A stretch of 64,000 nucleotides of DNA from Pseudomonas oryzihabitans (lineage in GTDB: Bacteria; Pseudomonadota; Gammaproteobacteria; Pseudomonadales; Pseudomonadaceae). The translations under genes were made by a program, and so were the position numbers. The stretch covers positions 37,241 through 101,240 of the forward strand of contig NZ_VDND01000014.1 of NCBI RefSeq assembly GCF_007665395.1. The letters run 5' to 3'. This document shows, in pieces, positions 33,134-42,046 of the stretch; within the stretch, counting starts at the first letter, position 1; the number at the start of each line of letters is the position of its first letter. Under the pieces are notes generated by a model. It worked only from the letters and a program-made list of their open reading frames with translations, was not told the DNA's origin and ran no database searches.

Positions 33134-33811
33134 CTAGTACCCTGACCCACCTTCGCTACCGGTGACGATGGCTACCCCCGAACTGGTCCCCAGTCGGGTC
33201 GCACCGGCCTCCAGCATGGCCTGGGCGGTGGCGCGGTCACGTACGCCGCCAGAGGCTTTCACGCCCATCTCCGGACCCACCTCTTCGCGCATCAGCCGCA
33301 CGTCCTCCAGGGTCGCGCCGCCGTGGCCGAAGCCGGTGGAGGTCTTGACGAAGGCCACTCCGAGGTCGCGACAGAGGCGACAGGCCTGGCGCTTCTGGGT
33401 CTCGTCGAGCAGGCCGGTCTCCAGGATCACCTTGAGCGGTACCGCCCCGCAGGCGGTCAACACCGCGGCGATGTCGGCGGACACCTCGTCCAGCAGACCC
33501 TCCTTGAGCCAGCCGATATTGAGCACCATGTCGATCTCCCCCGCCCCGGCGGCGATGGCGCGCTCGGCCTCGAAGGCCTTGGCCGCGCTCAAGCCGGCGC
33601 CCAGCGGAAAGCCCACCACCGCGCAGACCTTGACCGCACTGCCAGCCAGTTGCTCGACCGCGTAGGGGACTTGGCCGGAATTCACACACACCGAATAGAA
33701 GCCGTGGGTCCTGGCCTCCGCGCATAGCTGGGCGATGCGCGCACGACTGGCGTCGGCGGCGAGCAGGGTGTGATCGATATGGGACGCGAGCGAAGCGGCA
33801 TCGGGCTGCAT
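33134..33811 (-). CDS. deoC: Deoxyribose-phosphate aldolase
   Basis: Class I aldolase that splits 2-deoxyribose-5-phosphate to acetaldehyde and glyceraldehyde-3-phosphate. The 225-residue protein has the Schiff-base lysine in AFVKTSTGFG (Lys156), the second conserved lysine in GVKASGGV (Lys185) and Asp94 in EIDMVLNIG. It appears as a single gene without deoA or deoD nearby; nucleoside phosphorylase genes may be elsewhere. It is upstream-adjacent to the DUF3100 gene on the same strand but 73 bases away, so co-transcription is possible. Confidence 0.95.
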   Translation of the reverse strand: MQPDAASLASHIDHTLLAADASRARIAQLCAEARTHGFYSVCVNSGQVPYAVEQLAGSAVKVCAVVGFPLGAGLSAAKAFEAERAIAAGAGEIDMVLNIGWLKEGLLDEVSADIAAVLTACGAVPLKVILETGLLDETQKRQACRLCRDLGVAFVKTSTGFGHGGATLEDVRLMREEVGPEMGVKASGGVRDRATAQAMLEAGATRLGTSSGVAIVTGSEGGSGY

Positions 33812-33884
33812 GGAAACCTCCAGGGAGTGGAGGCTGCAGTATGGACGCCTGGCCCCGGTACGGCGACCGGGGCCAGGGAGTTCA

Positions 33885-35210
33885 TCAGTGGAACAGCTCG
33901 GCGATGCACACCGCGCCGATGAAGGTACCGAAGCCGGCGGTCAGGGACACCACCACGATGCGCCAGCCAAGGCGGCGGAAGGCGGGGATGTCCTTGGCGA
34001 TGGACAGGCCGGCGAAGGCCAGCATGGGGGTGATCACCGCCAGTACGCCGACGCTGTTGGAGGCGGCGGTGATCTGCGGCGCCAGCGGACACCAGGGCGA
34101 GGTGAGGAACATGGCCACCAGCGACACCCAACACACCGCCGGCACCTTGCGGCGGAACAGCTGGCAGAGCAGTTCGCCGACGAAGGCCGCGGCGATCATC
34201 AGCGCCACGGCACTGAGGGCGGCCGTCGGCAGGGTCTTGGTGGCGACGAAGGTACCGAGCAGCGCCAGGGTCGCGGCGGCCAGCCAGGCGCTCAGGCGGC
34301 CCGACCATCCCAGCTCCACCGGCTCGTCCACCACCGTCTGGTCCACCGCGCTCTGGGTGAAGGAGGCCTTGGTGGTGCGGCCGATGCGCGGCTCCAGCAC
34401 CCGATAGCCCCAGACCGCCAGCGGCAGGGAGATGAACAGGGTGAAATAGGTGCCCAGGGTCGTGGTGATCAGGTTGGCCGCGGCGGCCAGCGCCATGACC
34501 TCCTTGGCCACCTCGGGGGTCTGCTGGGCGGCCACCGCACCGGCGGCGGCGGCCATGATGCTGCCCGAGCCGATGCCGGCGCCCATGGCCAGGGAATAGG
34601 GATGGAAGATATTCAGGCTGGCGATGAAGCCGGCCACGATGGCCATGAATACCGCACCGATCAGGGTACCGGTGAGGTATTCGGCGAGTACGCCGCGCCC
34701 CTCCGGCGAATCCATGCCGTAGCGCTCGCCGATGATCGCCAGGCTCGGCTCGCGGCCCACCGAGAAGGTGGCGCCGACGGCCTCGCGCTTGATGCCCAGC
34801 AGCAAGGCCACCGGCAGACCGAGCAGGATGGTGCCGACGAAGTGTCCCAGCTCCTGGAAGGCCAGCGCCCAGCCCGCGGCGATCACCGTGGGCAGCGAGC
34901 CCCCCACCACCAGGCCGAGCTTGGCGATGAAGATCAGCAGGGCGTATTGCAGGATGGCCGCCGAGCGCACCTGGGCGCTGCGGCTGACGCTCAGGCCCTG
35001 GGGCAGGCGCGGGCCGGCGAGACCGACCGCGGCACCCAGCAGCAACGCCCAGATCATCGGCAGCAGGACCACCTTGCCCGGCCCCAGCGGGATGCTGATG
35101 GCGCCGACCAGCTCGGCGATCAGCAGCACCAGGGCTGCCCAGATGTAGAGTTTGACGGTATCGCTGACCGCGCGGTCCTGGCCGACGGCCAGAGTCGGAT
35201 TGGCACTCAT
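33885..35210 (-). CDS. DUF3100 integral membrane protein, probable transporter
   Basis: A 441-residue protein with about 11-12 hydrophobic segments and Gly/Ala-rich helices (SLAMGAGIGSGSIMAAAAGA, VGREPSLAIIGERYGMDSPEG). It matches my memory of the DUF3100 family. No substrate is established. A GGGGGAAG site precedes the ATG at 35210. It diverges from a LysR regulator, beyond which lie an amidohydrolase, an aldehyde dehydrogenase and a HIBADH-like enzyme. A role in importing the compound those enzymes degrade is the simplest reading, though exchange or export is possible. Confidence 0.75.
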   Translation of the reverse strand: MSANPTLAVGQDRAVSDTVKLYIWAALVLLIAELVGAISIPLGPGKVVLLPMIWALLLGAAVGLAGPRLPQGLSVSRSAQVRSAAILQYALLIFIAKLGLVVGGSLPTVIAAGWALAFQELGHFVGTILLGLPVALLLGIKREAVGATFSVGREPSLAIIGERYGMDSPEGRGVLAEYLTGTLIGAVFMAIVAGFIASLNIFHPYSLAMGAGIGSGSIMAAAAGAVAAQQTPEVAKEVMALAAAANLITTTLGTYFTLFISLPLAVWGYRVLEPRIGRTTKASFTQSAVDQTVVDEPVELGWSGRLSAWLAAATLALLGTFVATKTLPTAALSAVALMIAAAFVGELLCQLFRRKVPAVCWVSLVAMFLTSPWCPLAPQITAASNSVGVLAVITPMLAFAGLSIAKDIPAFRRLGWRIVVVSLTAGFGTFIGAVCIAELFH

Positions 35211-35540
35211 TCTTCCCCCTGCGGCCCACTCGCGGGCTCGGTTGTTGGTATGTTGGCAGACGCGAGCGGCGAGGCTCGCTGGGCAGAAACGAAGGCTCCG
35301 CGAGGGAGCGTGACCCGGCCGTTCTAGGAGGGCTGGTCGAGGTCGCACGGAGGATGTCCGGAAGCGGGAGTGCCGGGAAGAACGCTGTTTTCCAGGAGTT
35401 GTTCCGCCGCTCCGGGCCTCTGCGTCGCGGGCCTCGGCCAGGCCGGGGCGGCCGTGGTCTTGGGCCGAGTATGGACAGCGCCCTGTTCTCTCTCCAATAC
35501 TGGAAATGGCCTTTTCCGTTGCCTTTACGAGAACACAAGG
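35211..35540. other. Divergent intergenic region, DUF3100 gene and lysR
   Basis: About 330 bases holding the presumed promoters of both genes. LysR-type operators of the T-N11-A kind are too degenerate for me to place by eye. I see no palindromic repeat, hairpin terminator or open frame worth calling. Confidence 0.5.
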
Positions 35541-36443
35541 ATGCGTGGAATTCACGAACAGCGCTTGCATTACTTCGTCGAGGCGGTGCGCCTGGGCAGC
35601 GTGCGCGCCGCTGCCGACGCCCTGGACATCGCCCCTTCCGCGGTCAGCCGGCAGATCGCCCAGGTCGAGGCCGAGCTGGGCGTCGATCTCATCGAGCGGC
35701 ATCGCCGTGGCATCACCCCCACCGAGGCCGGTCGCCTGGTGCTGGACTATTTCCGCCAGCGCCAGACCCAGCTCGACGGCCTGAGAGACGCCATCGCCGA
35801 CCTCCAGGGGCTGCGCACCGGCAACGTGGCGCTGGCCATCGGCGAGGGGTTCATCGGCGACCTGTCGCGCAGCCTGGGCGAATTTTCCGCGCGGCATCCG
35901 GACATCGAGGTCAGGGTCAACGTGGTGGGCACCAATGAGGTGATCCGCCAGGTGATGGAGGACGAGGCGCACCTGGGGCTGGTATTCAATCCGCCGCGCG
36001 ATCCGCACCTGCGGGTGCATGGCAGCCGGCCGCAGCCGCTCTACGCGCTGGTGGCGCCGGAGCATCCGCTGGCCGCGACCGCAGGTCCCATCGCGCTGGC
36101 TGAACTGGGCCGGCACCGCCTGGCGTTACCGGACATCTCCTACGGCATCCGCCAGATGCTCGATGCCGTGGAACAGGCCGCCGGCCAGCGCCTGGCGCCG
36201 ACCCTCACCTGCAACACCTTCACCCTGCTCAAGCACTATGCCCAGCAGGGCGGCGTGACCCTCTTGCCGCTGTTCGCCGCGACCCAGGAACTGGACAGTG
36301 GCGCCTTGCGCGCCCTGCCCCTGGCCGATCCGGGCTTCGCCCGCGCCCACGTCGAGCTGGTCACCCGGCTGGGGCGCAAGCTCAGCCGTGCGGCGGACGA
36401 GTTGCGGGCGAGCCTGGTGCAGCAGATGACCGCCTTTCGCTGA
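35541..36443 (+). CDS. LysR-family transcriptional regulator
   Basis: A 300-residue regulator with an N-terminal winged helix-turn-helix (RLHYFVEAVRLGSVRAAADA, IAPSAVSRQIAQVEAELGVDL, about residues 8-65). A periplasmic-binding-protein-like effector domain follows (90-295). I start at MRGIHEQRL, which places the helix-turn-helix at the normal distance. It is transcribed away from the DUF3100 gene and towards the M20 amidohydrolase operon, so it likely controls one or both. The effector is unknown. Confidence 0.88.
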   Translation: MRGIHEQRLHYFVEAVRLGSVRAAADALDIAPSAVSRQIAQVEAELGVDLIERHRRGITPTEAGRLVLDYFRQRQTQLDGLRDAIADLQGLRTGNVALAIGEGFIGDLSRSLGEFSARHPDIEVRVNVVGTNEVIRQVMEDEAHLGLVFNPPRDPHLRVHGSRPQPLYALVAPEHPLAATAGPIALAELGRHRLALPDISYGIRQMLDAVEQAAGQRLAPTLTCNTFTLLKHYAQQGGVTLLPLFAATQELDSGALRALPLADPGFARAHVELVTRLGRKLSRAADELRASLVQQMTAFR

Positions 36444-36481
36444 GTGTCAGCGGCGCTCTGCAGACCGACGGCAGGCACACC

Positions 36482-37636
36482 TCAGGCTGGCAACTCCTGC
36501 CGCACCAACTCCGCCCACAGCTTTACCGCCGGCTCGATGATGGCGTCATTGAAGTCGTAGGCTGGATTGTGCAGCGGCGCCGAGGGCTGGGCGCCGTCGA
36601 CGCCGAGCCAGAGATAGGCCCCCGGCCGCGCCGCCAGCATGAAGGCGAAGTCCTCGGAGGCCATGGACGGCGGTACGCCATCGCTGACCCGCTCGGCGCC
36701 GAAGGCTGTGACCGCCGCCTGGCGCACCCGCGCCGCCTGGGCGGGATGGTTCTGGGTCACCGGATAGCCACGGGTGAACGCCAGCTCGCCACGCACACCC
36801 TGGGCCGCCGGGGCCTGGGCGACGATTTCGCCGATCAGCCGCTCGACCTCGGCGCGTACCGCGCCATCCAGGCACCGTACCGTGCCCCTGAGGCGCGCCA
36901 CCTCGGGGATGACGTTGATCGCCTCCCCGGCCTCCATCATGGTCACGCTGACCACCGCGGACGCCAGCGGCGAGATGCGGCGGGCGACGATGGTCTGCAA
37001 CTGCAGGATCAGGTCCGCCGCGGCGACGATGGGATCGCGGCCGCGCTCCGGCATGGCCGCGTGGCAGCCCTTGCCGGTCAGGGTGATGGCGAAGGTGTCC
37101 AGCGAGGCCATCATGGCGCCGGGATTGACCACCACCTGGCCGGCCGGCAAACCCGGCCAGTTGTGCAGGCCGTAGATGGCGTCCATCGGGAAGCGTTCGA
37201 ACAGGCCGTCCTCGATCATCTTCTGGGCGCCGCCGAGATTTTCCTCGGCGGGCTGGAAGACGAAAAAGAGGGTGCCGCGGAAGTCGCGGGTCTCGCTCAG
37301 GTACCGAGCCGTGGCCAGCAGGATGGCGGTGTGGCCGTCGTGGCCGCAGGCGTGCATGCGTCCGGCCGCGGTGGAACGGTGGGGAACGTCGCCCACCTCC
37401 TGCATCGGCAGGGCGTCCATGTCGGCGCGCAGCCCCAGGCTGGGGCCCTCGCCGTGGCGCAGTACGCCCACCACGCCGGTGCCGCCGAGGCCGCGATGGA
37501 CCTCCAGGCCGAAGCCCTCCAGCAGCTCGGCCACCCGCGCCGCGGTGCGGTGTTCGGCGAAGCCCAGTTCGGGATGGGCGTGGAAGTCGCGCCGCCAGCG
37601 GCGGGCGTCGTCCAACAGGGATTGATGGATGGTCAT
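36482..37636 (-). CDS. M20-family amidohydrolase (aminoacylase/hippurate hydrolase type)
   Basis: A 384-residue cytosolic metallohydrolase. The metal-binding motif MHACGHDGHTA is at about 94-104, the catalytic/metal pair is FQPAEENLGGA and the late ligand His lies in PLHNPAYDFNDAI. Family members hydrolyse N-acyl amino acids, hippurate, indole-acetyl amino acids or p-aminobenzoyl-glutamate; the sequence alone does not choose. It is the third gene of a minus-strand run after a HIBADH-like dehydrogenase and an aldehyde dehydrogenase, with only 3 bases between it and the latter. Confidence 0.85.
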   Translation of the reverse strand: MTIHQSLLDDARRWRRDFHAHPELGFAEHRTAARVAELLEGFGLEVHRGLGGTGVVGVLRHGEGPSLGLRADMDALPMQEVGDVPHRSTAAGRMHACGHDGHTAILLATARYLSETRDFRGTLFFVFQPAEENLGGAQKMIEDGLFERFPMDAIYGLHNWPGLPAGQVVVNPGAMMASLDTFAITLTGKGCHAAMPERGRDPIVAAADLILQLQTIVARRISPLASAVVSVTMMEAGEAINVIPEVARLRGTVRCLDGAVRAEVERLIGEIVAQAPAAQGVRGELAFTRGYPVTQNHPAQAARVRQAAVTAFGAERVSDGVPPSMASEDFAFMLAARPGAYLWLGVDGAQPSAPLHNPAYDFNDAIIEPAVKLWAELVRQELPA

Positions 37637-37639
37637 CTG

Positions 37640-39163
37640 TTACTCCAGGCTGGCGCCATAGCCGAAGCCGGCGGCAGGCACCGCAGCGGTCTCCACCCAG
37701 ACGCTCTTCACCTCGCTGTATTCGCGCAGGGCATCGAGGCCGGAGGAGCGGCCGTAGCCGCTCTCGCCATAGCCACCGAAGGGCGAACTGACATGGATGG
37801 TCTTGTAGCCGTTGACCCAGAAGGTACCGGCGCGCACGCCACGGGCTACCCGGTGGGCACGTCCGACGTCACGGGTCCAGACCGCGCCGGCCAGGCCGAA
37901 GCGGCTGTCGTTGGCGATGCGGATGGCATCGGCCTCGTCCTTGAACGGAATGGCCACTACCACCGGCCCGAAGATCTCTTCCTGGGCGCAGGTCAGGCCG
38001 TTGTGGCCGGCCAGCACGGTGGGATTGACGTAGTAGCCGGTCCCGGCCGGCAGCGGCTCGACGCCGTTGGCCACGTGCCGCGCGCCTTCACCCAGAGCGC
38101 CTTCCACCATCCGCCGCACGTGGGCGAATTGCTTGGCGTTGTGGATCGGGCCGATCTGGGTCTCGGGATCGCTGGGATCCCCTACCTTGAACTGGCTGGC
38201 GGCGCGGGCCACCGCCTGGATGAAGCGCTCGTAGATGGACTCCTGCACCAGCAGCCGCGAACCGGAGACGCAACTCTGGCCGGCGCCGGAGAAGATCGCC
38301 GCCTGGGCACCGCGCACGGCCAGATCCAGGTCGGCGTCCTCGAAGACGATGTTGGCCGACTTGCCACCCAGCTCCAGCACTACCGGGATGCAGCGCTGCG
38401 CCGCGGCGGCGGCGATGTGGCGGCCGGTGGCCGGCGAGCCGACGAAGACCACCTTGCGGATGTCGGCGTGGGCGATCACCTGCTGGCCCACGGTATGACC
38501 CTGGCCGGCGAGGACGTTGACCAGGCCTTTGGGCGCGCCAGCGCGTTCCACCAGCACGCCGAGCAGCAGCGAAGTCACCGGGGTCAGCTCGGAGGGCTTG
38601 AGGATCACCGCGTTGCCGGCGGTGATGGCCGGGGCGATCTGCCAGCCGCCGGTGAAGATGGGCGCGTTCCAGGGGGTGATCTGCAGCACCGTGCCCAGGG
38701 GTTCGTAGGTCACGTAGTTGAGGTGGCTGGTGGGCACCGGGATGACTTCGCCGTGCAGCTTGTCGGCCCAGCCGGCGTAGTACTCGAACATCTCGGCGAC
38801 CTTGAGCACCTCGACGCGGGCATCGCGGATCGGCTTGTTGGCGGTCAGGGATTCCAGCTGCGCCAGGGCCTCGGCTTCCTCGCGGATCAGGGCGCCGACG
38901 CGGTAGATGATGCGTCCGCGGGCCTGGGCGGTCAGGGCGCGCCATTCCTCGCGGGCCCGGCGGGCGGCGGCATCGGCGCGCTCGACCACGGCCAGGTCGG
39001 CATCGGGGTAGCGGTAGGCGAGGCTGTCGTCATGGGCGTTGCGCACCTCGACCTGCTCGCCGCTGCCGTCGACGAAGGCGCCGTCCACAAAGCTTGCGAC
39101 CTGCTGGCGGTCGCCCCAGAAGGGCTTGAGCAATTCCAGAGTCTTGGCATTCATCATGATCAT
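37640..39163 (-). CDS. NAD(P)-dependent aldehyde dehydrogenase
   Basis: A member of the ALDH superfamily, 507 residues if the first ATG is used. The AAGGGGGA ribosome site is too close to the first ATG, so translation may begin at the third or fourth codon (MMNAKTLELL). Catalytic residues are visible: general base Glu in VLELGGKSA and nucleophile Cys in GAGQSCVSGSRL. The TPWNAPIFTGGWQIAPAIT segment binds substrate and cofactor. It overlaps the HIBADH-like gene by 4 bases. Substrate unknown; it resembles betaine-, gamma-glutamyl- or aromatic-aldehyde dehydrogenases. Confidence 0.88.
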   Translation of the reverse strand: MIMMNAKTLELLKPFWGDRQQVASFVDGAFVDGSGEQVEVRNAHDDSLAYRYPDADLAVVERADAAARRAREEWRALTAQARGRIIYRVGALIREEAEALAQLESLTANKPIRDARVEVLKVAEMFEYYAGWADKLHGEVIPVPTSHLNYVTYEPLGTVLQITPWNAPIFTGGWQIAPAITAGNAVILKPSELTPVTSLLLGVLVERAGAPKGLVNVLAGQGHTVGQQVIAHADIRKVVFVGSPATGRHIAAAAAQRCIPVVLELGGKSANIVFEDADLDLAVRGAQAAIFSGAGQSCVSGSRLLVQESIYERFIQAVARAASQFKVGDPSDPETQIGPIHNAKQFAHVRRMVEGALGEGARHVANGVEPLPAGTGYYVNPTVLAGHNGLTCAQEEIFGPVVVAIPFKDEADAIRIANDSRFGLAGAVWTRDVGRAHRVARGVRAGTFWVNGYKTIHVSSPFGGYGESGYGRSSGLDALREYSEVKSVWVETAAVPAAGFGYGASLE

Positions 39164-40050
39164 TCCCCCTTGCCGAACAGGTCTTCGCTGGTACGTCGCG
39201 CGATGGCGCAGAAATCCTCGCCATCGGCCAGGGTCTCGGCACTGGCCGCCCAGGCCTGGGCGGTGGCCGCGGCCAGCGGCAGCTCGAGGCCGAGTTCGGC
39301 GATGAGGTCACGGGCCAGGCCCACGTCCTTGCGCATCAGGCCCATGGTGAAGCCGGAGTCGTAGGCCTTGTTCAGCACCCAGGTGGGGAACATGCCCTGG
39401 CTGGCGGCGCTGCGCCCGGAGCCGGCGTTGATGCCTTCGATCAACTTTTCCGGGGCTACCCCGGCACGGGCGGCCAGGGTCACCGCCTCGGCGGTGGTGA
39501 TCAGGTGCGCGGCGGCGAGCAGGTTGTTGGCGATCTTGGCGATGTTGCCGGCGCCCACGGCGCCGATGTGCACGCGGGTCGCGCTCATGGCTTCCAGCGC
39601 CGGCAGCGCCTTGGCCAGGGCCGCGTCGCTACCGCCGATGACCATGGTCATGGTGCCGGCCGCGGCGCCGGCCGGACCGCCGGACACCGGCGCATCGAGG
39701 AAGTCGGCGCCGACCTCGGCGAAGGCCGCGGCCATCCGGCGGCTGGTCTCGGGGGTGGAGGTGGTGGTGTCGACCACCACGGTACCCGGCCGCACCTGAC
39801 CGACCAACCCCGCCTCGCCCAGGCACACGGCCTCGACATGCTCGGCCTTGGGCAGCGACAGCACGATCACCTCGCTGGCGGCGGTCAGCGCGGCCAGGTC
39901 GCCGGCGATGGCCACGCCCTGGGCAGCGACCCGCTCGCAGGCGGCGCTGGAGGGGTCCAGCCCGATGACCGACACGCCCTTGCGTGCCAGGGTGATCGCC
40001 ATGTTGCCGCCCATGTTGCCGAGTCCGATGACCCCGACCTGCATGCCCAT
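39160..40050 (-). CDS. 3-hydroxyisobutyrate-dehydrogenase-like NAD(P) oxidoreductase
   Basis: A 296-residue beta-hydroxyacid dehydrogenase: Rossmann start VGVIGLGNMGGNMAITLARKG, substrate-binding DAPVSGGPAGAAAGTMT and the catalytic lysine in GNIAKIANNLL. The family includes HIBADH, tartronate semialdehyde reductase and L-threonate dehydrogenase. GAGGAGC precedes the chosen MGMQVGV start. It is first in the run with the aldehyde dehydrogenase and M20 enzyme, suggesting hydroxyacid or alcohol to aldehyde to acid steps in one pathway. Confidence 0.85.
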   Translation of the reverse strand: MGMQVGVIGLGNMGGNMAITLARKGVSVIGLDPSSAACERVAAQGVAIAGDLAALTAASEVIVLSLPKAEHVEAVCLGEAGLVGQVRPGTVVVDTTTSTPETSRRMAAAFAEVGADFLDAPVSGGPAGAAAGTMTMVIGGSDAALAKALPALEAMSATRVHIGAVGAGNIAKIANNLLAAAHLITTAEAVTLAARAGVAPEKLIEGINAGSGRSAASQGMFPTWVLNKAYDSGFTMGLMRKDVGLARDLIAELGLELPLAAATAQAWAASAETLADGEDFCAIARRTSEDLFGKGE

Positions 40051-40208
40051 GCCTTGCTCCTCTTCTCGTTCTCGCGAATGGCTGTCGACCGACCCGGTGG
40101 CCAGCCCATGCGATCGAGTATGGGAGGCTCCAGGCATCACCACCAATACGGCATTCGGTCTTTCATGTTGCGTAAAAGGCAACGGCCATCGGCCCCTTCG
40201 CGCGAGGT

Positions 40209-40266
40209 AGCACCAGCATCGTGCAAGCCCTCATTGGCTTGCTCGGACCCGCCCCATACTGGTGCA
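40209..40266 (+). promoter_or_regulatory. Two candidate NtrC sites upstream of urtA
   Basis: AGCACCAGCATCGTGCA (40209-40225) and CGCCCCATACTGGTGCA (40250-40266) each match 10 of the 12 defined bases of the NtrC consensus TGCACC, 5 bases, GGTGCA. Their centres are 41 bases apart, about four helical turns, so they fall on the same face. They lie 66-139 bases upstream of a sigma-54-like element. Nitrogen control of urea uptake is established in related bacteria. Confidence 0.55.
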
Positions 40267-40331
40267 CAGGGAGAATCCTGAGCGATCGGTCAAGCGGCCG
40301 GAACGCAGCCCTCAAGCGGCCCCAAGCCCCC

Positions 40332-40348
40332 TGGCACAAATCCTGAAA
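40332..40348 (+). promoter_or_regulatory. Candidate sigma-54 promoter of urtA
   Basis: TGGCACAAATCCTGAAA has the strong -24 element TGGCAC, correct spacing and a poor -12 element (CTGAA where TTGCA is expected). It would give a leader of roughly 50 bases before the urtA ATG. Upstream NtrC-like sites support it; the degenerate -12 is the main doubt. Confidence 0.45.
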
Positions 40349-40410
40349 TGGCGATTGCCGGGCCCAGAGCCCAGCCCAACAACAGCGCACGTTCGCCAGG
40401 AGCCATTCGC

Positions 40411-41685
40411 ATGAAGCGCCGCCCTCTTCTCAAGACCACCCTCGCCGCCAGCGCCCTGCTCATGAGCGGCCTGTTCCCCTGGAGCGCCGCCCACGCTGCG
40501 GACACCATCAAGGTCGGCATCCTGCATTCGCTCTCCGGCACCATGGCCATCTCCGAGACCTCGCTCAAGGACATGGCGCTGATGACCATCGACGAGATCA
40601 ACGCCAAGGGCGGGGTGCTGGGCAAGAAACTCGAACCCGTGGTGGTCGACCCGGCCTCCAACTGGCCGCTGTTCGCCGAGAAGGGCCGCCAGCTGCTGAC
40701 CCAGGACAAGGTCGCGGTCACCTTCGGCTGCTGGACCTCGGTGTCGCGCAAGTCGGTGCTGCCGGTCTATGAAGAACTCAACGGCCTGCTGTTCTACCCG
40801 GTGCAGTACGAGGGCGAAGAGATGTCGCCGAACGTCTTCTACACCGGCGCGGCGCCGAACCAGCAGGCCATCCCGGCGGTGGAATACCTGCTGAGCGAGG
40901 AAGGCGGCGGCGCCAAGCGCTTCTTCCTGCTGGGCACCGACTACGTCTACCCGCGCACCACCAACAAGATCCTGAGATCCTTCCTGCACAGCAAGGGCAT
41001 CCAGGACAAGGACATCGAAGAGGTCTACACCCCCTTCGGCCACAGCGACTACCAGACCATCGTCGCCAACATCAAGAAGTTCGCCGCGGGCGGCAAGACC
41101 GCGGTGGTCTCCACCATCAACGGCGATTCCAACGTGCCCTTCTACAAGGAACTGGGCAACCAGGGTCTGAAGGCCACCGACGTACCGGTGGTGGCCTTCT
41201 CGGTGGGCGAGGAAGAACTGCGCGGCATCGATACCAAGCCGCTGGTGGGCCAGCTCGCCGCCTGGAACTACTTCGAGTCGCTGGATAACCCGGTGAACCA
41301 GAAGTTCGTCGCGGCCTGGAAGGCCTACGCCAAGGCCAAGAACCTGCCCAACTACCAGACCGCCGTGACCAACGACCCCATGGAAGCCACCTACGTCGGC
41401 ATCCACATGTGGGCCCAGGCGGTGGAAAAGGCCGGCAGCACCGACGTCGACAAGGTGCGCAAGGCCATGGCCGGCCAGACCTTCGCCGCGCCGGACGGCT
41501 ACACCGTGAAGATGGACGAGAAGAACCACCACCTGCACAAGCCGGTGATGATCGGCGAGGTCCAGGACAACGGTCAGTTCAACGTCGTCTGGCAGACCGA
41601 AGGCCCGGTGCGTGCCCAGCCCTGGAGCCCCTACATCCCTGGCAACGACAAGAAGTCCGACGAGCCGGTGAAGGGCGGCAAGTAA
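40411..41685 (+). CDS. urtA: Urea ABC transporter substrate-binding protein
   Basis: Periplasmic urea-binding protein of the branched-chain amino-acid binding (LivJ-like) class, 424 residues including a signal peptide (MKRRPLLKTTLAASALL..., cleavage after AHA). The sequence ADTIKVGILHSLSGTMAISE, FGCWTSVSRKSVLPV and LFYPVQYEGEE is diagnostic of UrtA rather than amino-acid binders. AGGAG precedes the ATG. It starts the urtABCDE operon, with a 361-base repeat-filled gap before urtB. Confidence 0.95.
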   Translation: MKRRPLLKTTLAASALLMSGLFPWSAAHAADTIKVGILHSLSGTMAISETSLKDMALMTIDEINAKGGVLGKKLEPVVVDPASNWPLFAEKGRQLLTQDKVAVTFGCWTSVSRKSVLPVYEELNGLLFYPVQYEGEEMSPNVFYTGAAPNQQAIPAVEYLLSEEGGGAKRFFLLGTDYVYPRTTNKILRSFLHSKGIQDKDIEEVYTPFGHSDYQTIVANIKKFAAGGKTAVVSTINGDSNVPFYKELGNQGLKATDVPVVAFSVGEEELRGIDTKPLVGQLAAWNYFESLDNPVNQKFVAAWKAYAKAKNLPNYQTAVTNDPMEATYVGIHMWAQAVEKAGSTDVDKVRKAMAGQTFAAPDGYTVKMDEKNHHLHKPVMIGEVQDNGQFNVVWQTEGPVRAQPWSPYIPGNDKKSDEPVKGGK

Positions 41686-41691
41686 CGCCTG

Positions 41692-41938
41692 TCCCTCTCC
41701 CCTTAGGAAGAGGGGGAGCAAAACGCCGCTCAGCGTGCAGCTCTTACCCCCTCTCCCCTGGGGAGCGGGTTGGGGTGAGGGCAAGAGGCGCGCCGAGGCC
41801 AACCGCTCTTCCCTCTTTCCCTTTGCGAGAGGACCGGGGGTGAGGGCCAAGGCACCTCCCGCCAACACCGGAAGCGCCGCAGCACCACCGCTCCGCTCTG
41901 CCTCCTCGCCCCCTGGGAGAGGGCCAGGGTGAGGGCCC
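41692..41938. repeat. CCCTCTCCCC-type repeats between urtA and urtB
   Basis: Four related GC-rich palindromic elements occupy most of the 41686-42046 gap (about 41692-41719, 41746-41782, 41801-41850 and 41906-41938). They share the CCCTCTCCCC half with GGGGTGAGGG-type complements. I see no gene. Such hairpins could lower expression of urtBCDE relative to the abundantly needed urtA. Confidence 0.8.
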
Positions 41939-42046
41939 GCCAGCGCACCTGGCCACACGGCCCGGTGCCTGGCACCAGAAACGAGGCCACGCACGCCCGC
42001 TCTCGGGCCCGCGCGCAGGAGCCTTTACCCACCGACGAGGCCGAGC

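Noticed and set aside
36569..39364. A 931-codon open frame opposite the M20 and aldehyde dehydrogenase genes
   Set aside because: Same shadow effect; the minus-strand genes have catalytic motifs and ribosome sites, the plus-strand frame has none.
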